From: Clostridium sp. Cult3
GTDB lineage: Bacteria; Bacillota; Clostridia; Tissierellales; Tepidimicrobiaceae
Length of the DNA stretch: 39,022 nucleotides
Direction: 5' to 3'
NCBI RefSeq assembly: GCF_021655115.1
Contig: NZ_PPXY01000057.1
Location: 1 to 39,022 of the forward strand
Shown here: in pieces, positions 29,272 through 37,919 of the stretch
How positions within the stretch are numbered: the first letter of the stretch is position 1
Layout: every line of letters begins with the position of its first letter
Notes under the pieces: model-generated
Database searches by the model: none
What the model saw: the letters and a program-made list of their open reading frames with translations, nothing else
Told to the model about the DNA's origin: nothing
Position numbers and translations under genes: made by a program

Positions 29272-32200
29272 ATGGCAGATACTACGAGTGTAGGAGTTAT
29301 ACAGTTAGATGTAGAAATTAACCCTCAATCGTTAAATGCGGAAATAAATAAGCTGGGAAAGGCTTTCAATAACAGCTTTAAAAATATGTTTAGTGGTATG
29401 GCAAGACGAAACAATAACTTTATTAAAGAGTCTATTAGTAACATCGGAAAAGGCTTTAGAAATTTTGGCCAAACTGGATTAGGTGCCAGTGAAAAAGTAT
29501 CTAAAAGTGTAAGTAAAATGAATTCAGAATACGAAAAAACAGAGGCTAAAATATCTAAAATCAGAAGTGAATTAGAACAATTATTTGCAGCACAGGATGC
29601 AATAATAAGAAACTATCAAGATATGCCAGCACTATCTGGGATGACTAAAGATGAAACTATGGAACAATTATTAAAGTCAAATCCAGAGTTTAATAAATTG
29701 TCCGCAGAAATAGATAAGCTTATATCTGAATTAGATCCTCTAGTAGCTAAAAACAAAGAATTAGCTAATGAGATTGAGAATGTAGGGGATAAAGCTGATG
29801 ATACAGGTAATAAATTTAACAAAATGGGTGGTTCTGCAAAGAAAGCAGGAAAGTCCATTTTTAATTTGTCCTGGCTAAAGAGGATGTTCACTAATGAATC
29901 TAAAAAGGCCAGTAATGCTGCATCTAACTTTGGAAATACAATGAATCGAGTATCACGTATGATAGCAAGGAATTTAATTGTATATGGCTTAATTATAAAA
30001 GGTCTAAAAGGTATGATCAGTTATATGTGGTCCGCTTTTAATACCAACCAGCAATTTGCACATTCTTTAAACGTAATTAGAACTAATTTACTAGTAGCAT
30101 TTCAGCCTATTTATAGCTTTGTTTTACCAGCTTTAAATGCCTTAATGCAAGCAGTAGCAACAGTAACTACCTATATAGCAAGTGCTATAAGTGGGTTATT
30201 TGGGAAAACTTATAAACAGTCCTTTAATTCGGCTAAGGCTATGAATAAGCAGATAGAAGCCATGAATGGTTTAGGTAAAGCAGCTGGTGGAGCTGGCAAG
30301 AAAGCCAAGAAGGCAGGTAAGGAAGCAAAAGGCATGCTCATGCCTTTTGATGAAATAAATCAACTGGACCTAGATAAAGGCAAAGATGATGCAGGTGGTG
30401 GCAGTGGCGGAGCAGGTGGTTTTGAAATGGAAATGCCTGATTTGGCTACTATAGATATATCTGGAATAGAAAAATTTAAAGAAATTATGGGACAAATATT
30501 TGAACCGTTTAAGAAGGCGTGGGAGAATGAAGGGCAGACCACAATAGATGCAATGAAATATGCTTTAGATGAAATAAAAGAATTGATTAAGGCTATAGGT
30601 AGGTCTTGGTTAGAAGTTTGGACTAATGGAACAGGGCAGGCGATATTAGAAACTATGCTTAGGATATTGCAAAATATATTTGGTCTAATAGGAGATATAG
30701 CTAAAGCTACTAGATTAGCTTGGGAAGAAAACAATCTAGGCACTCAATTAATGCAAACAATTGCTAATACTATATTATATATCCTAAAGTTAATAGAACA
30801 AATAGGCATTAGTTGGAGAGAGGTTTGGAACAATGGGACAGGGCAACAAATAATGTCTACAATATTTAAGATATTACAAAATATATTCAAGCTTGTAGGG
30901 GATGTAGCAAACTCATTTACTTTAGCTTGGACTAATGCAGGTACTGGCACAGCTATAATGCAAGCTATCCATGACATAATACAGTCTATATTAGATATAT
31001 TAGAAAGACTAGGTACATCTTTGAATAATGTATGGGGAGAAGTAGGAAATGTAGTGGCACAAACTTTTTTAGATATATTAAGAGCAACTTTAGAAACCTT
31101 AGCTAATCTAGGAGAAAAATTAGTATGGGTGTGGGACCATGGAGGGCAGCATTTATTTGAAGGCTTTTTAAAGCTTGGAGCTAAAATATTTGAATTAGCT
31201 GGATATATTTATACTGAATTTGTGGCTTCTTTTGTAAATTGGTTTATAGATTTAATGGCCCCAGCAATAGCTAAGGTGATGGATTGGATAGGGAAACTAT
31301 TTGATGCATTCGCCAACCTCATAGATTGGCTATTAGGAGATGGCAAGCCTGTATTAGATACTATAATTATTGTATTGGGGAGCATGGCAGCAGCTTTTGG
31401 AATAGTAAAGGGTGCGATATTGGCAAAAACAGCAGTAGTAACAGCTTATACAGCTGTAATAGGAATAGCGAAAGGAGCTGCAGTTGCTTTTAAGCTAGCT
31501 ATAGCTGCAATAACTTCTCCAATAGGTCTTGTGACTATAGCTATAGGGGCGGTAATTGCTATTACCACAGCTTTATATAAGAATTGGGATACAGTAGGCC
31601 CTTGGCTAAAAGAAACTTGGCAAGGCATAAAAGATAAGGCAGAAGAAATTTGGAATGGCATAGCAGATTTTTTCGTAGAGTTATGGGATGGAATAACTTC
31701 AAAAATAAAAGAAGTGTGGGAAGGTATAAAAAATTTTTTCTCTGATATCTGGGAAAGCATTACAGGGATCTTCAAAAAGAACCAGGACGAAATAAGGGAA
31801 CATGATGAAAAAACTTGGAATTCAATAAAGACTAAAACATCTGAGATATGGAATTCAATAAAAAAATTCTTAAGTAACTTATGGAATGGCATAAAATCTA
31901 TTGCTGAGACTACTTGGAATGGAATTAAAAAAGTTATATTGGATCCTATTAATCAAGCATGGACAAGTCTAAAGGAAACATGGGATAAGATTAAAAAGTA
32001 TATTTTGGATAAATGGAATGAAATTAAACAAGGTATAGCTGATATGAAGGACAAATTAGTAAATGCAATAATGAAACCTTTTAAAATAGCAGATAAAAAA
32101 ATACATGGAATAATAGGAGATGCAAAGAACTGGGGTAGAAATTTAATTCAAAATTTTATTGATGGTATAAATGCAATGATAGGAAAGGTAAAAGATGCAG

Positions 32201-32586
32201 TATCAAACGTTGCTAATACAGTAAAAGATTTCTTAGGATTTAGTTCGCCTACAAAGAAGGGCCCCGGATCCAAGGCTGATAAATGGATGCCTAACTTTAT
32301 GGAAATGATGGCAGATGGTATTGAGGACAACATATATGAAGTATCTTCTGCTATAAATATGACAGCTGGAAGTATACAGCAAGGGATACAACCTAATACA
32401 GATGATATGGCTAGTGCAGTAGGTTCAGCAGTATTACAATCAATGCAGATGGTAGAGAACAATCAAGGTCAAGAAAGTGGAGATATAATCTTACAAATAG
32501 ATGGAATAACTGTGGGAAGAATATTAGGACCTATCATGGATAGGGAGAAAGAAAGAATAGGAGAACCTGTAATAAAACCAATATAG
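29272..32586 (+). CDS. Tail tape measure protein
   Basis: A 1104-residue protein, the longest of the element, following the chaperone genes. N-terminal helical region (VIQLDVEINPQSLNAEINKL), a Gly/Lys-rich linker near residue 340-385 (GGGSGGAGG), tandem repeats of 69 residues at about 440-650, a hydrophobic stretch at about 693-773 (likely membrane helices for DNA injection), and Trp-rich repeats (EIWNGI, LWDGI, VWEGIKNFF and more) at about 773-920. It sets tail length; at about 0.15 nm per residue a tail near 165 nm is expected. No lysozyme or peptidase domain seen. ATG 29272 has AAAGGTGGTGAAT in front. Confidence 0.95.
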   Translation: MADTTSVGVIQLDVEINPQSLNAEINKLGKAFNNSFKNMFSGMARRNNNFIKESISNIGKGFRNFGQTGLGASEKVSKSVSKMNSEYEKTEAKISKIRSELEQLFAAQDAIIRNYQDMPALSGMTKDETMEQLLKSNPEFNKLSAEIDKLISELDPLVAKNKELANEIENVGDKADDTGNKFNKMGGSAKKAGKSIFNLSWLKRMFTNESKKASNAASNFGNTMNRVSRMIARNLIVYGLIIKGLKGMISYMWSAFNTNQQFAHSLNVIRTNLLVAFQPIYSFVLPALNALMQAVATVTTYIASAISGLFGKTYKQSFNSAKAMNKQIEAMNGLGKAAGGAGKKAKKAGKEAKGMLMPFDEINQLDLDKGKDDAGGGSGGAGGFEMEMPDLATIDISGIEKFKEIMGQIFEPFKKAWENEGQTTIDAMKYALDEIKELIKAIGRSWLEVWTNGTGQAILETMLRILQNIFGLIGDIAKATRLAWEENNLGTQLMQTIANTILYILKLIEQIGISWREVWNNGTGQQIMSTIFKILQNIFKLVGDVANSFTLAWTNAGTGTAIMQAIHDIIQSILDILERLGTSLNNVWGEVGNVVAQTFLDILRATLETLANLGEKLVWVWDHGGQHLFEGFLKLGAKIFELAGYIYTEFVASFVNWFIDLMAPAIAKVMDWIGKLFDAFANLIDWLLGDGKPVLDTIIIVLGSMAAAFGIVKGAILAKTAVVTAYTAVIGIAKGAAVAFKLAIAAITSPIGLVTIAIGAVIAITTALYKNWDTVGPWLKETWQGIKDKAEEIWNGIADFFVELWDGITSKIKEVWEGIKNFFSDIWESITGIFKKNQDEIREHDEKTWNSIKTKTSEIWNSIKKFLSNLWNGIKSIAETTWNGIKKVILDPINQAWTSLKETWDKIKKYILDKWNEIKQGIADMKDKLVNAIMKPFKIADKKIHGIIGDAKNWGRNLIQNFIDGINAMIGKVKDAVSNVANTVKDFLGFSSPTKKGPGSKADKWMPNFMEMMADGIEDNIYEVSSAINMTAGSIQQGIQPNTDDMASAVGSAVLQSMQMVENNQGQESGDIILQIDGITVGRILGPIMDREKERIGEPVIKPI
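30595..31215 (+). repeat. Tandem 69-residue repeats in the tape measure gene
   Basis: Equivalent positions recur every 207 bp (30595, 30802, 31009): AIGRSWLEVWTNGTGQAILE, QIGISWREVWNNGTGQQIMS and LGTSLNNVWGEV. The third copy is degenerate. In-frame length change would alter tail length. Confidence 0.75.
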
Positions 32587-32599
32587 GAGGTGTAGGCAT

Positions 32600-32944
32600 A
32601 TGTTAACAGTAGATGGTGTAGACATACCTACACCTACTGATTATGTAGTAGACTATGAAGAAATAAGCAAGGCAGAAAGAAATGCTAATGGTTTAATGAT
32701 AAAAGAGGTAACAGCTTATAAGTATAAACTAAATCTAACTTGGAAGAAATTGAACCAAAATGAAATGAACAAACTTATGGATGTGAAAAATAAAAATTTC
32801 TTCAATGTAAGTTTCATAGATATGTATGGTAGAAGAGTAACCAAAACATTTTATGCAGGCACTCCTAATGCTAAAGGTATGGATTATAAAGATGGAAGGA
32901 TTAGATATTGGCTTGATGTAAAAATGAACATCATAGAAAGGTAG
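32600..32944 (+). CDS. Small tail protein (DUF6711-like)
   Basis: A 114-residue beta-rich protein (MLTVDGVDIPTPTDYVVDYE, KYKLNLTWKKLNQNEMN, VTKTFYAGTP) after the tape measure and before the hub-like protein, the place of a distal tail component. It resembles short Firmicute phage tail proteins of DUF6711 type. AGGAGGTGTAGGCAT precedes the ATG. Confidence 0.7.
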   Translation: MLTVDGVDIPTPTDYVVDYEEISKAERNANGLMIKEVTAYKYKLNLTWKKLNQNEMNKLMDVKNKNFFNVSFIDMYGRRVTKTFYAGTPNAKGMDYKDGRIRYWLDVKMNIIER

Positions 32945-32952
32945 GTGTAAAC

Positions 32953-34584
32953 ATGATAAAAGTAAGTAGACAATTTAAACAAGCAGTCTATGCACCTACA
33001 CGAAAAACTACAGCTAAAGTATCCTTTGAAATCCTAGACAATGAAGCTTATGATGATAATACCTCTACAGTAACAGGCGAAGCTCCTATAAGTAGAAAAG
33101 AACAATTAACCAATAAAATAAGAAACATGAGCCATAAATATGCTACCTTTGAGAGAGATTACTTCAAACTTGATGGTAGCTTTTATATTCCCCCAAAACC
33201 TAATGAAGGGGATTCAGAATTAGGTTGGTGGAGTGGTGATATATGTGATGAAAATGGAGTATTTAATCCATACCAGGTGTTAGAATTTAATTTCACAGAA
33301 GAACATAATTCCATGGGATTAACTATTACCTTTGATGTATTGGCCAATGAATATGCCAGTGATTTTGACATTGAAGTCTATAGGTTAGATGGTACTTTAA
33401 TACACAAAGAAACAGTTATAGATAATGATAAAGCTACTTATGTACTAGTACAAGGCTTAGATAACTATGGGAAAATAGTTATAACCATAAAAAAATGGGC
33501 TAAACCTTTCAGGAGAGTAAGAATAACAGAAGTAGACTTTGGAGTAATTAAAGACTATGATGATGATAAATTAATCAAATTCAATATAATTGAAGAAATG
33601 AATATTATAAGCGATAAAATTCCTTCAAATGAAATTAGATTTACTATAGATAACTCCAATAAAGAATTTAATATTCTTAATCCAGAAGGTTTCTATAGGT
33701 TCTTAAAAGAAAGACAAGAAGTTACTGCATCTATAGGTATAGAAATATCAGAAGATGAATTTGAGCTTGTGCCTATGGGAAAATTTTATCTAACTGATTG
33801 GCAGAGTGATGAAGGAGCATTAACTACTACATTTATAGCAAGAGATATATTTGAGTTACTAGAAAACAAGGAATACACAAGTATAAATAATACTAACCTT
33901 TATGATCTAGCAGAGGATATATTGATTAAGTCTAATGTAGAAAATTATTTCATAGACGAAGAGTTAAAAAACATTCCTACAAATGGATTTATTAAACCTC
34001 TTAATTCACGAAAGGCTTTACAATACCTAGGTATAGCTGGGAAAGCTGCAATATATCAAGATAGGTATGGGGTATTGCAGATAAAACAGTTCAAAATATT
34101 AGATGAAAGAGATACTCAATACATTTATTTTGCTGGTCCCGATATGTTTACTGGAATGGTTTATGTAGCAGTAGATGAGGGTTACGATATGAAGAATATA
34201 ACCTTTGATAATGTGTATAAGGAACCTCAGATTAAGCTGAACAAACTCTTGTATTCCCTAGTGATGGTTATTAATAATGGAGAAGAAAAAGAAGAGTTTA
34301 CTTTTTATAATGAGGGAATCAAGGAAGGTAATTCATTTAAGATTGATAATCCTCTTATAAATACATTGGAACATGCTCAAGAAGTAGCTGAATGGATTAT
34401 ATCCGAGTATAACCTAAGGGCTATTTATAATATTAATTGGAGACAGAATCCTTGTCTAGAATGTGGAGATATAGTTTTAGTAGAGGATTCTTTTGATGCT
34501 AAGAAACTATCCAGGATAACTAAACAAGAATTCGAATATGCAGGGTATCTTTCAGGCAAGACAGAAACTAAGGGTGGTGTGTAG
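32953..34584 (+). CDS. Tail hub/baseplate-like protein
   Basis: A 543-residue beta-rich protein. The N-terminus carries a carbohydrate-binding-like jelly-roll pattern (LEFNFTEEHNSMGLTITFDV, VLVQGLDNYGKIVITIKKWA), the middle (KIPSNEIRFTIDNSNKEFNI, MGKFYLTDWQ) and C-terminal parts (NTLEHAQEVAEWIISEY, PCLECGDIVLVEDSFDAKKL) resemble phage tail hub/Tal proteins. It likely links tail tip and host-binding proteins. It ends at TAG, after which the same frame continues open into the LamG protein. Confidence 0.75.
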   Translation: MIKVSRQFKQAVYAPTRKTTAKVSFEILDNEAYDDNTSTVTGEAPISRKEQLTNKIRNMSHKYATFERDYFKLDGSFYIPPKPNEGDSELGWWSGDICDENGVFNPYQVLEFNFTEEHNSMGLTITFDVLANEYASDFDIEVYRLDGTLIHKETVIDNDKATYVLVQGLDNYGKIVITIKKWAKPFRRVRITEVDFGVIKDYDDDKLIKFNIIEEMNIISDKIPSNEIRFTIDNSNKEFNILNPEGFYRFLKERQEVTASIGIEISEDEFELVPMGKFYLTDWQSDEGALTTTFIARDIFELLENKEYTSINNTNLYDLAEDILIKSNVENYFIDEELKNIPTNGFIKPLNSRKALQYLGIAGKAAIYQDRYGVLQIKQFKILDERDTQYIYFAGPDMFTGMVYVAVDEGYDMKNITFDNVYKEPQIKLNKLLYSLVMVINNGEEKEEFTFYNEGIKEGNSFKIDNPLINTLEHAQEVAEWIISEYNLRAIYNINWRQNPCLECGDIVLVEDSFDAKKLSRITKQEFEYAGYLSGKTETKGGV

Positions 34585-34644
34585 TATGGGATAGTACAAG
34601 ATGGTTTAGTATTATGGTTAGATGCAAGGGCACAAAGGCAACTA

Positions 34645-35628
34645 ATGAAAAATGGACAAAGTAAGAGTATTTGGAAGGATTTAAGCGGTAACGGTAATGA
34701 TGGGCAGTTGATGAATTTTGATTTTACAGAGGATAGTGGCTGGGTTGATGGTGGACTTAGGTTTGATGGGGTGGATGATTATGTGGAGGTTGATGATAAT
34801 GACTCGTTGAATTCTGATAGCTTTACAATAGACATTGTTATAAATGAACTTGAGGATATACCTCTTACTAAAAAGATAATAACTAAAAGTAATGTTATGG
34901 TTAATGGTTTTGATATATATACCTATGTAAATTATATATATATTGTTTTATATAATAACGGTACAAGATTGACCGCCTATAAGTATTCAAAAATAGGAAC
35001 GAACAAGGGGAATAGTCTTACATTTACCTATAGTCAAGACAATCAAACATTAACAATATATTTAAATGGTGATTTGTGGAGTGAAAAAAATGATGATGAT
35101 TTTATATATAAACCATCTATAAATCCAATTCGCATAGGAAATTTATGGAATGGTATATTTCATTCACTGAGACTCTACAACCGAGCCTTAACCTACGAAG
35201 AAATCCTCCAAAATTACCGAGCCACACATTTTCTACTAGAGCCTAAAACCTTCACATCAACCAGCTACTATAACTTTTACGACCTAAACCGAGTTGAAAT
35301 AAATACTTTAGCCACCAAAGATTTAGCAGAAGTCTTAAGAGGGGATATTAACCTTGAGAGTATAAATTTTGATAGAGATATGAAATCTATACCTTTTGCA
35401 GACGTTTTAAATAGGGTAGAGGGGAATATCAATATCTTAGGTAATAAATTATATAAACCTAAAGGCTGGATTCAACCTAAGTTGGATTGGAGATATAATC
35501 AACCTTTTAGTTATGAAGATGCTAATAGATTAGAATATAATCTACTACTTTTGTACAACTATGCGAAAGGCAATATAGATAAAATCCCTTATTGTGGAGC
35601 TTATACATGTGGAGAGGAAGTGATATAG
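34645..35628 (+). CDS. LamG/concanavalin A-like tail protein, probable receptor binding, 5' end abnormal
   Basis: From ATG 34645 the product has 327 residues: a LamG-type lectin domain (WKDLSGNGNDGQLMNFDFTE, RFDGVDDYVEVDD, SLRLYNRALTYEEILQNYRA) to about residue 190, then a helical/beta tail domain. The domain's first strand, which reads YGIVQDGLVLWLDARAQR, lies upstream (34585-34638) in the same frame with no start codon. The well-placed ATG at 34586 (behind GGGTGGTGTG) is one base out of frame and hits TAG after two codons. So the gene is either 5' damaged by loss of one G, made by read-through or frameshift, or starts internally at 34645 (AAAGG site). It binds the cell surface by inference. 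Confidence 0.7.
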   Translation: MKNGQSKSIWKDLSGNGNDGQLMNFDFTEDSGWVDGGLRFDGVDDYVEVDDNDSLNSDSFTIDIVINELEDIPLTKKIITKSNVMVNGFDIYTYVNYIYIVLYNNGTRLTAYKYSKIGTNKGNSLTFTYSQDNQTLTIYLNGDLWSEKNDDDFIYKPSINPIRIGNLWNGIFHSLRLYNRALTYEEILQNYRATHFLLEPKTFTSTSYYNFYDLNRVEINTLATKDLAEVLRGDINLESINFDRDMKSIPFADVLNRVEGNINILGNKLYKPKGWIQPKLDWRYNQPFSYEDANRLEYNLLLLYNYAKGNIDKIPYCGAYTCGEEVI

Positions 35629-35629
35629 A

Positions 35630-36496
35630 ATGGCATATGAAAGAACAATATGGAAAAATAGAGAAGTAGAAAGACCCAGGACCTTTAAAAAGATAGAAAA
35701 TCCTGACGGAACTATAACATTGGTACCTGCAGAAGGAAATATAATTGAACCAGGCACACCTATAATAGCCCAAAATATGAACAATATTGAGGATGGGATT
35801 GAAGATGCATATGATTTAATTGGAGAACATTTGGCAGATTATGTCCATCTACCATATTCCATAGCAGATGGAGCTAATAATTATACAACACTAATAAATG
35901 GAATTGCATCTTTAGTCGAAGGCATGAGTGTAAAAGTAAAATTTACCAATGCAAACACAGGAGCTAGCACCTTAAATATAAATGGACTAGGGGCAAAATC
36001 AATAAGAAAATCTAGTGGAGATGAGTTGTCAAAAGGTGATATAAGAGCAGGGCAGATTTTACACCTTGTATATACTGGCTCGGTTTTTCAATTATTGGGT
36101 GAAAGGGGGTGTAGTATTGAATTTGCAACTGGAACAGCATACGTGGATACAAGCACAATGTCTTTTTATAAATATGGTACTTCTACTGATACAGAATTTG
36201 AATCCACGTTCCTAAGTGTTTCAGGCGTTGGGTTTAAACCAGAAATAGTTATAGCTATTAGCACGGGGAGCTATGATGACCCTACACCAGACCAAATATC
36301 TATTATAAATACTTATTGGAAATCTATTGTGCAAGGAATAATGGCATCGCATATTGGTAATTTTAATTTTGCAGGAAATCGCTATTCGTCTTACGGTAGT
36401 GTTTACCTTGATACTTCAAACGGTGGGAGTTTTCGAATACCAATTGCACGTACAGCATATGCTAATAAGGCAACGTGGTGGGCATTTAAGATTTAA
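35630..36496 (+). CDS. Phage tail fibre-like protein
   Basis: A 288-residue protein. The N-terminus (AYERTIWKNREVERPRTFKK, then NPDGTITLVPAEGNIIEPGT, NMNNIEDGIEDAYDLI) is a common baseplate-attachment module of Firmicute tail fibres; the middle (VKFTNANTGASTLNINGLGA) is a repeat-type fibre segment; the C-terminus ends in small, aromatic residues (TAYANKATWWAFKI), typical of a distal knob. It starts 1 base after the LamG gene. Host adsorption is inferred. Confidence 0.8.
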   Translation: MAYERTIWKNREVERPRTFKKIENPDGTITLVPAEGNIIEPGTPIIAQNMNNIEDGIEDAYDLIGEHLADYVHLPYSIADGANNYTTLINGIASLVEGMSVKVKFTNANTGASTLNINGLGAKSIRKSSGDELSKGDIRAGQILHLVYTGSVFQLLGERGCSIEFATGTAYVDTSTMSFYKYGTSTDTEFESTFLSVSGVGFKPEIVIAISTGSYDDPTPDQISIINTYWKSIVQGIMASHIGNFNFAGNRYSSYGSVYLDTSNGGSFRIPIARTAYANKATWWAFKI

Positions 36497-36510
36497 TAAG
36501 GAGGTTTATT

Positions 36511-36810
36511 ATGAAACAAGTGGGTAGGAGAATTATCTATAATCAAGATGGTGAAATAGTATGTGAGTTAGGTGAAATGATGGGTACTAAGGTTATGCCA
36601 AGACCAGAAATTACAAAACTAGATTACATTGACTTAGAATATGGTCAAATTGACTATGCAAGATATAGAATTGTAGGTATTGATATAGAAACGAAACAAC
36701 CTATATTAGAAGAAATAGAAATACCAAAAACATCAGAACAACAAAAAATTGAAGAATTGGAAAATCAACTGTTGTTGTTAGCGGATGAAATGGAAGGAGG
36801 AATTTTATAA
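36511..36810 (+). CDS. Small tail-associated protein
   Basis: A 99-residue protein with a beta-rich N-terminus (RRIIYNQDGEIVCELGEMMG) and a coiled-coil end (QKIEELENQLLLLADEM). Proteins of this type follow tail fibre genes in many Firmicute phages, before an XkdX-like gene as here. Strong AAGGAGG site. Role unknown. Confidence 0.7.
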   Translation: MKQVGRRIIYNQDGEIVCELGEMMGTKVMPRPEITKLDYIDLEYGQIDYARYRIVGIDIETKQPILEEIEIPKTSEQQKIEELENQLLLLADEMEGGIL

Positions 36811-36968
36811 TGATTAATCAAATTGTTGTTAGAATAGCCGCAGAAAGAATTATGAATGGTGGTATTAATCCTAAAACCGGTGAAATTTATAAATTAGATG
36901 ATGTAACCAATGCAGAATATAGGCAGGCAATAGAAGATTATATATTGTTAAATACTGAAGGGGTTTAA
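36810..36968 (+). CDS. XkdX-like small phage protein (52 residues)
   Basis: Starts in a TAATG overlap with the preceding stop, behind GGAAGGAGG. The sequence MINQIVVRIAAERIMNGGIN with a C-terminal YRQAIEDYILLNT has the size, position and central I-x-x-G-x-x-x-x-x-D-V pattern of short XkdX-type proteins, which end tail operons. Followed by a terminator. Confidence 0.65.
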   Translation: MINQIVVRIAAERIMNGGINPKTGEIYKLDDVTNAEYRQAIEDYILLNTEGV

Positions 36969-37011
36969 TATATATAAAGATTAAAATATACAACTAAATA
37001 AATTTTAACTT

Positions 37012-37036
37012 AACACCTAGAAGGGTGTATTTTTTA
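37012..37036 (+). terminator. Terminator of the tail operon
   Basis: ACACCT (37013-37018) pairs with GGGTGT (37023-37028), then ATTTTTT. It separates the tail genes from the following cargo gene. Confidence 0.7.
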
Positions 37037-37056
37037 TGCCCTTCTTGTCCCTGCTA

Positions 37057-37065
37057 TGGTATAAT
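37057..37065 (+). promoter_or_regulatory. Extended -10 promoter of the isolated cargo gene
   Basis: TGGTATAAT (37057-37065), a perfect extended -10, 21 bases before the GTG start at 37086. No good -35 is present, as is usual for this promoter class. Confidence 0.65.
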
Positions 37066-37085
37066 GTGTTAGGGGGTGAAAATCA

Positions 37086-37589
37086 GTGAAGGACAAGATT
37101 AAACGCCTTAAAAACAACGAATACGCTTTGAGAAAAGCTTATAGCAGACTTGAAAATAGTCTAGAAAACAGAAATGAGAAAGATATATATTCATCTATAG
37201 GAGAATTATTACTATGGGTTTTAACAACAGATGAATGGCACATAGAACATAACGATGATAAATACAAAAATAGACGAAACAATGATATCAATGGACAAGT
37301 GTTATCTGGATTAAGGTATGCTTATAACCTAATGAAGCATAATATGGACTTTTATACGATTCATAGGGAAGAAGGCGGGATGTCATTTCCTATATCGTTT
37401 CCATTAGACATTCCTGAAATAACAATTAACTGGAAAACTCTAAACAAAGATATGGAAAGTGGATATGAGAGCCAGATAAGAAATTACAAGAAATGTATAC
37501 AGGGAAAAACAATACTAGAAACATTTGATAAAGCAATTAAGTTTTTAGACGAAGAAAATAGAAGAATCAAAAAACAACATGATAAATGA
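37086..37589 (+). CDS. Isolated cargo protein of unknown function, HEPN-like segment
   Basis: A 167-residue helical protein. Starts at GTG behind GGGGGTG. Residues about 40-100 (GELLLWVLTTDEWHIEH, then GQVLSGLRYAYNLMKHNMDF) resemble the helix pair of HEPN-type proteins, but the Arg-to-His spacing (seven residues) is one more than the usual R-x4-6-H, so activity is doubtful. The gene has its own promoter and terminator and lies between tail and lysis genes, a common place for cargo. No certain family. Confidence 0.65.
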   Translation: MKDKIKRLKNNEYALRKAYSRLENSLENRNEKDIYSSIGELLLWVLTTDEWHIEHNDDKYKNRRNNDINGQVLSGLRYAYNLMKHNMDFYTIHREEGGMSFPISFPLDIPEITINWKTLNKDMESGYESQIRNYKKCIQGKTILETFDKAIKFLDEENRRIKKQHDK

Positions 37590-37617
37590 TTTAATATGAC
37601 GCATACCCTAAACATAG

Positions 37618-37639
37618 GCACCCTTCGGGGTGCTTTTTG
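37618..37639 (+). terminator. Terminator of the isolated cargo gene
   Basis: GCACCC (37618-37623), TTCG tetraloop, GGGTGC (37628-37633), then TTTTT. Confidence 0.9.
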
Positions 37640-37666
37640 GTTTACTTAATTTGGTGGAGGTGGCTT

Positions 37667-37915
37667 ATGGAAGAACAACTATTCAAACTTGCAGCAGGAA
37701 ATGGAATATGGGCTGCTCTTTATGTATTTTTGTTTATATATGTACTTTATGATAGCAAGAATCGGGAAAAGAAATATATAGAAAGGGAAGAAAAATATCA
37801 AGTAACCATATATGAAAACCAGGTGGTTATTAAAGAACTATCAAAAAAATTTGGGGTAGTAGAAAACATTCAAAAGGATGTTTCTTATATAAAGGATGAG
37901 CTTAATAGGAGGTGA
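37667..37915 (+). CDS. BhlA/UviB-type holin-like protein
   Basis: An 82-residue protein: short N-terminus (MEEQLFKLAAGNG), one membrane helix (IWAALYVFLFIYVLYDS, about 14-30) and a charged coiled coil (NREKKYIEREEKYQ) ending KDVSYIKDELNRR. It matches the BhlA/UviB family, holin-like membrane proteins next to phage endolysins. Start ATG 37667 is behind GGTGGAGGTGG. A holin role is inferred; a second holin-like gene follows the amidase. Confidence 0.85.
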   Translation: MEEQLFKLAAGNGIWAALYVFLFIYVLYDSKNREKKYIEREEKYQVTIYENQVVIKELSKKFGVVENIQKDVSYIKDELNRR

Positions 37916-37919
37916 GAAA

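Noticed and set aside
37086-37589. Firm call of a HEPN ribonuclease
   Set aside because: The Arg-to-His spacing is seven residues, outside the usual four to six, so only a resemblance is noted.
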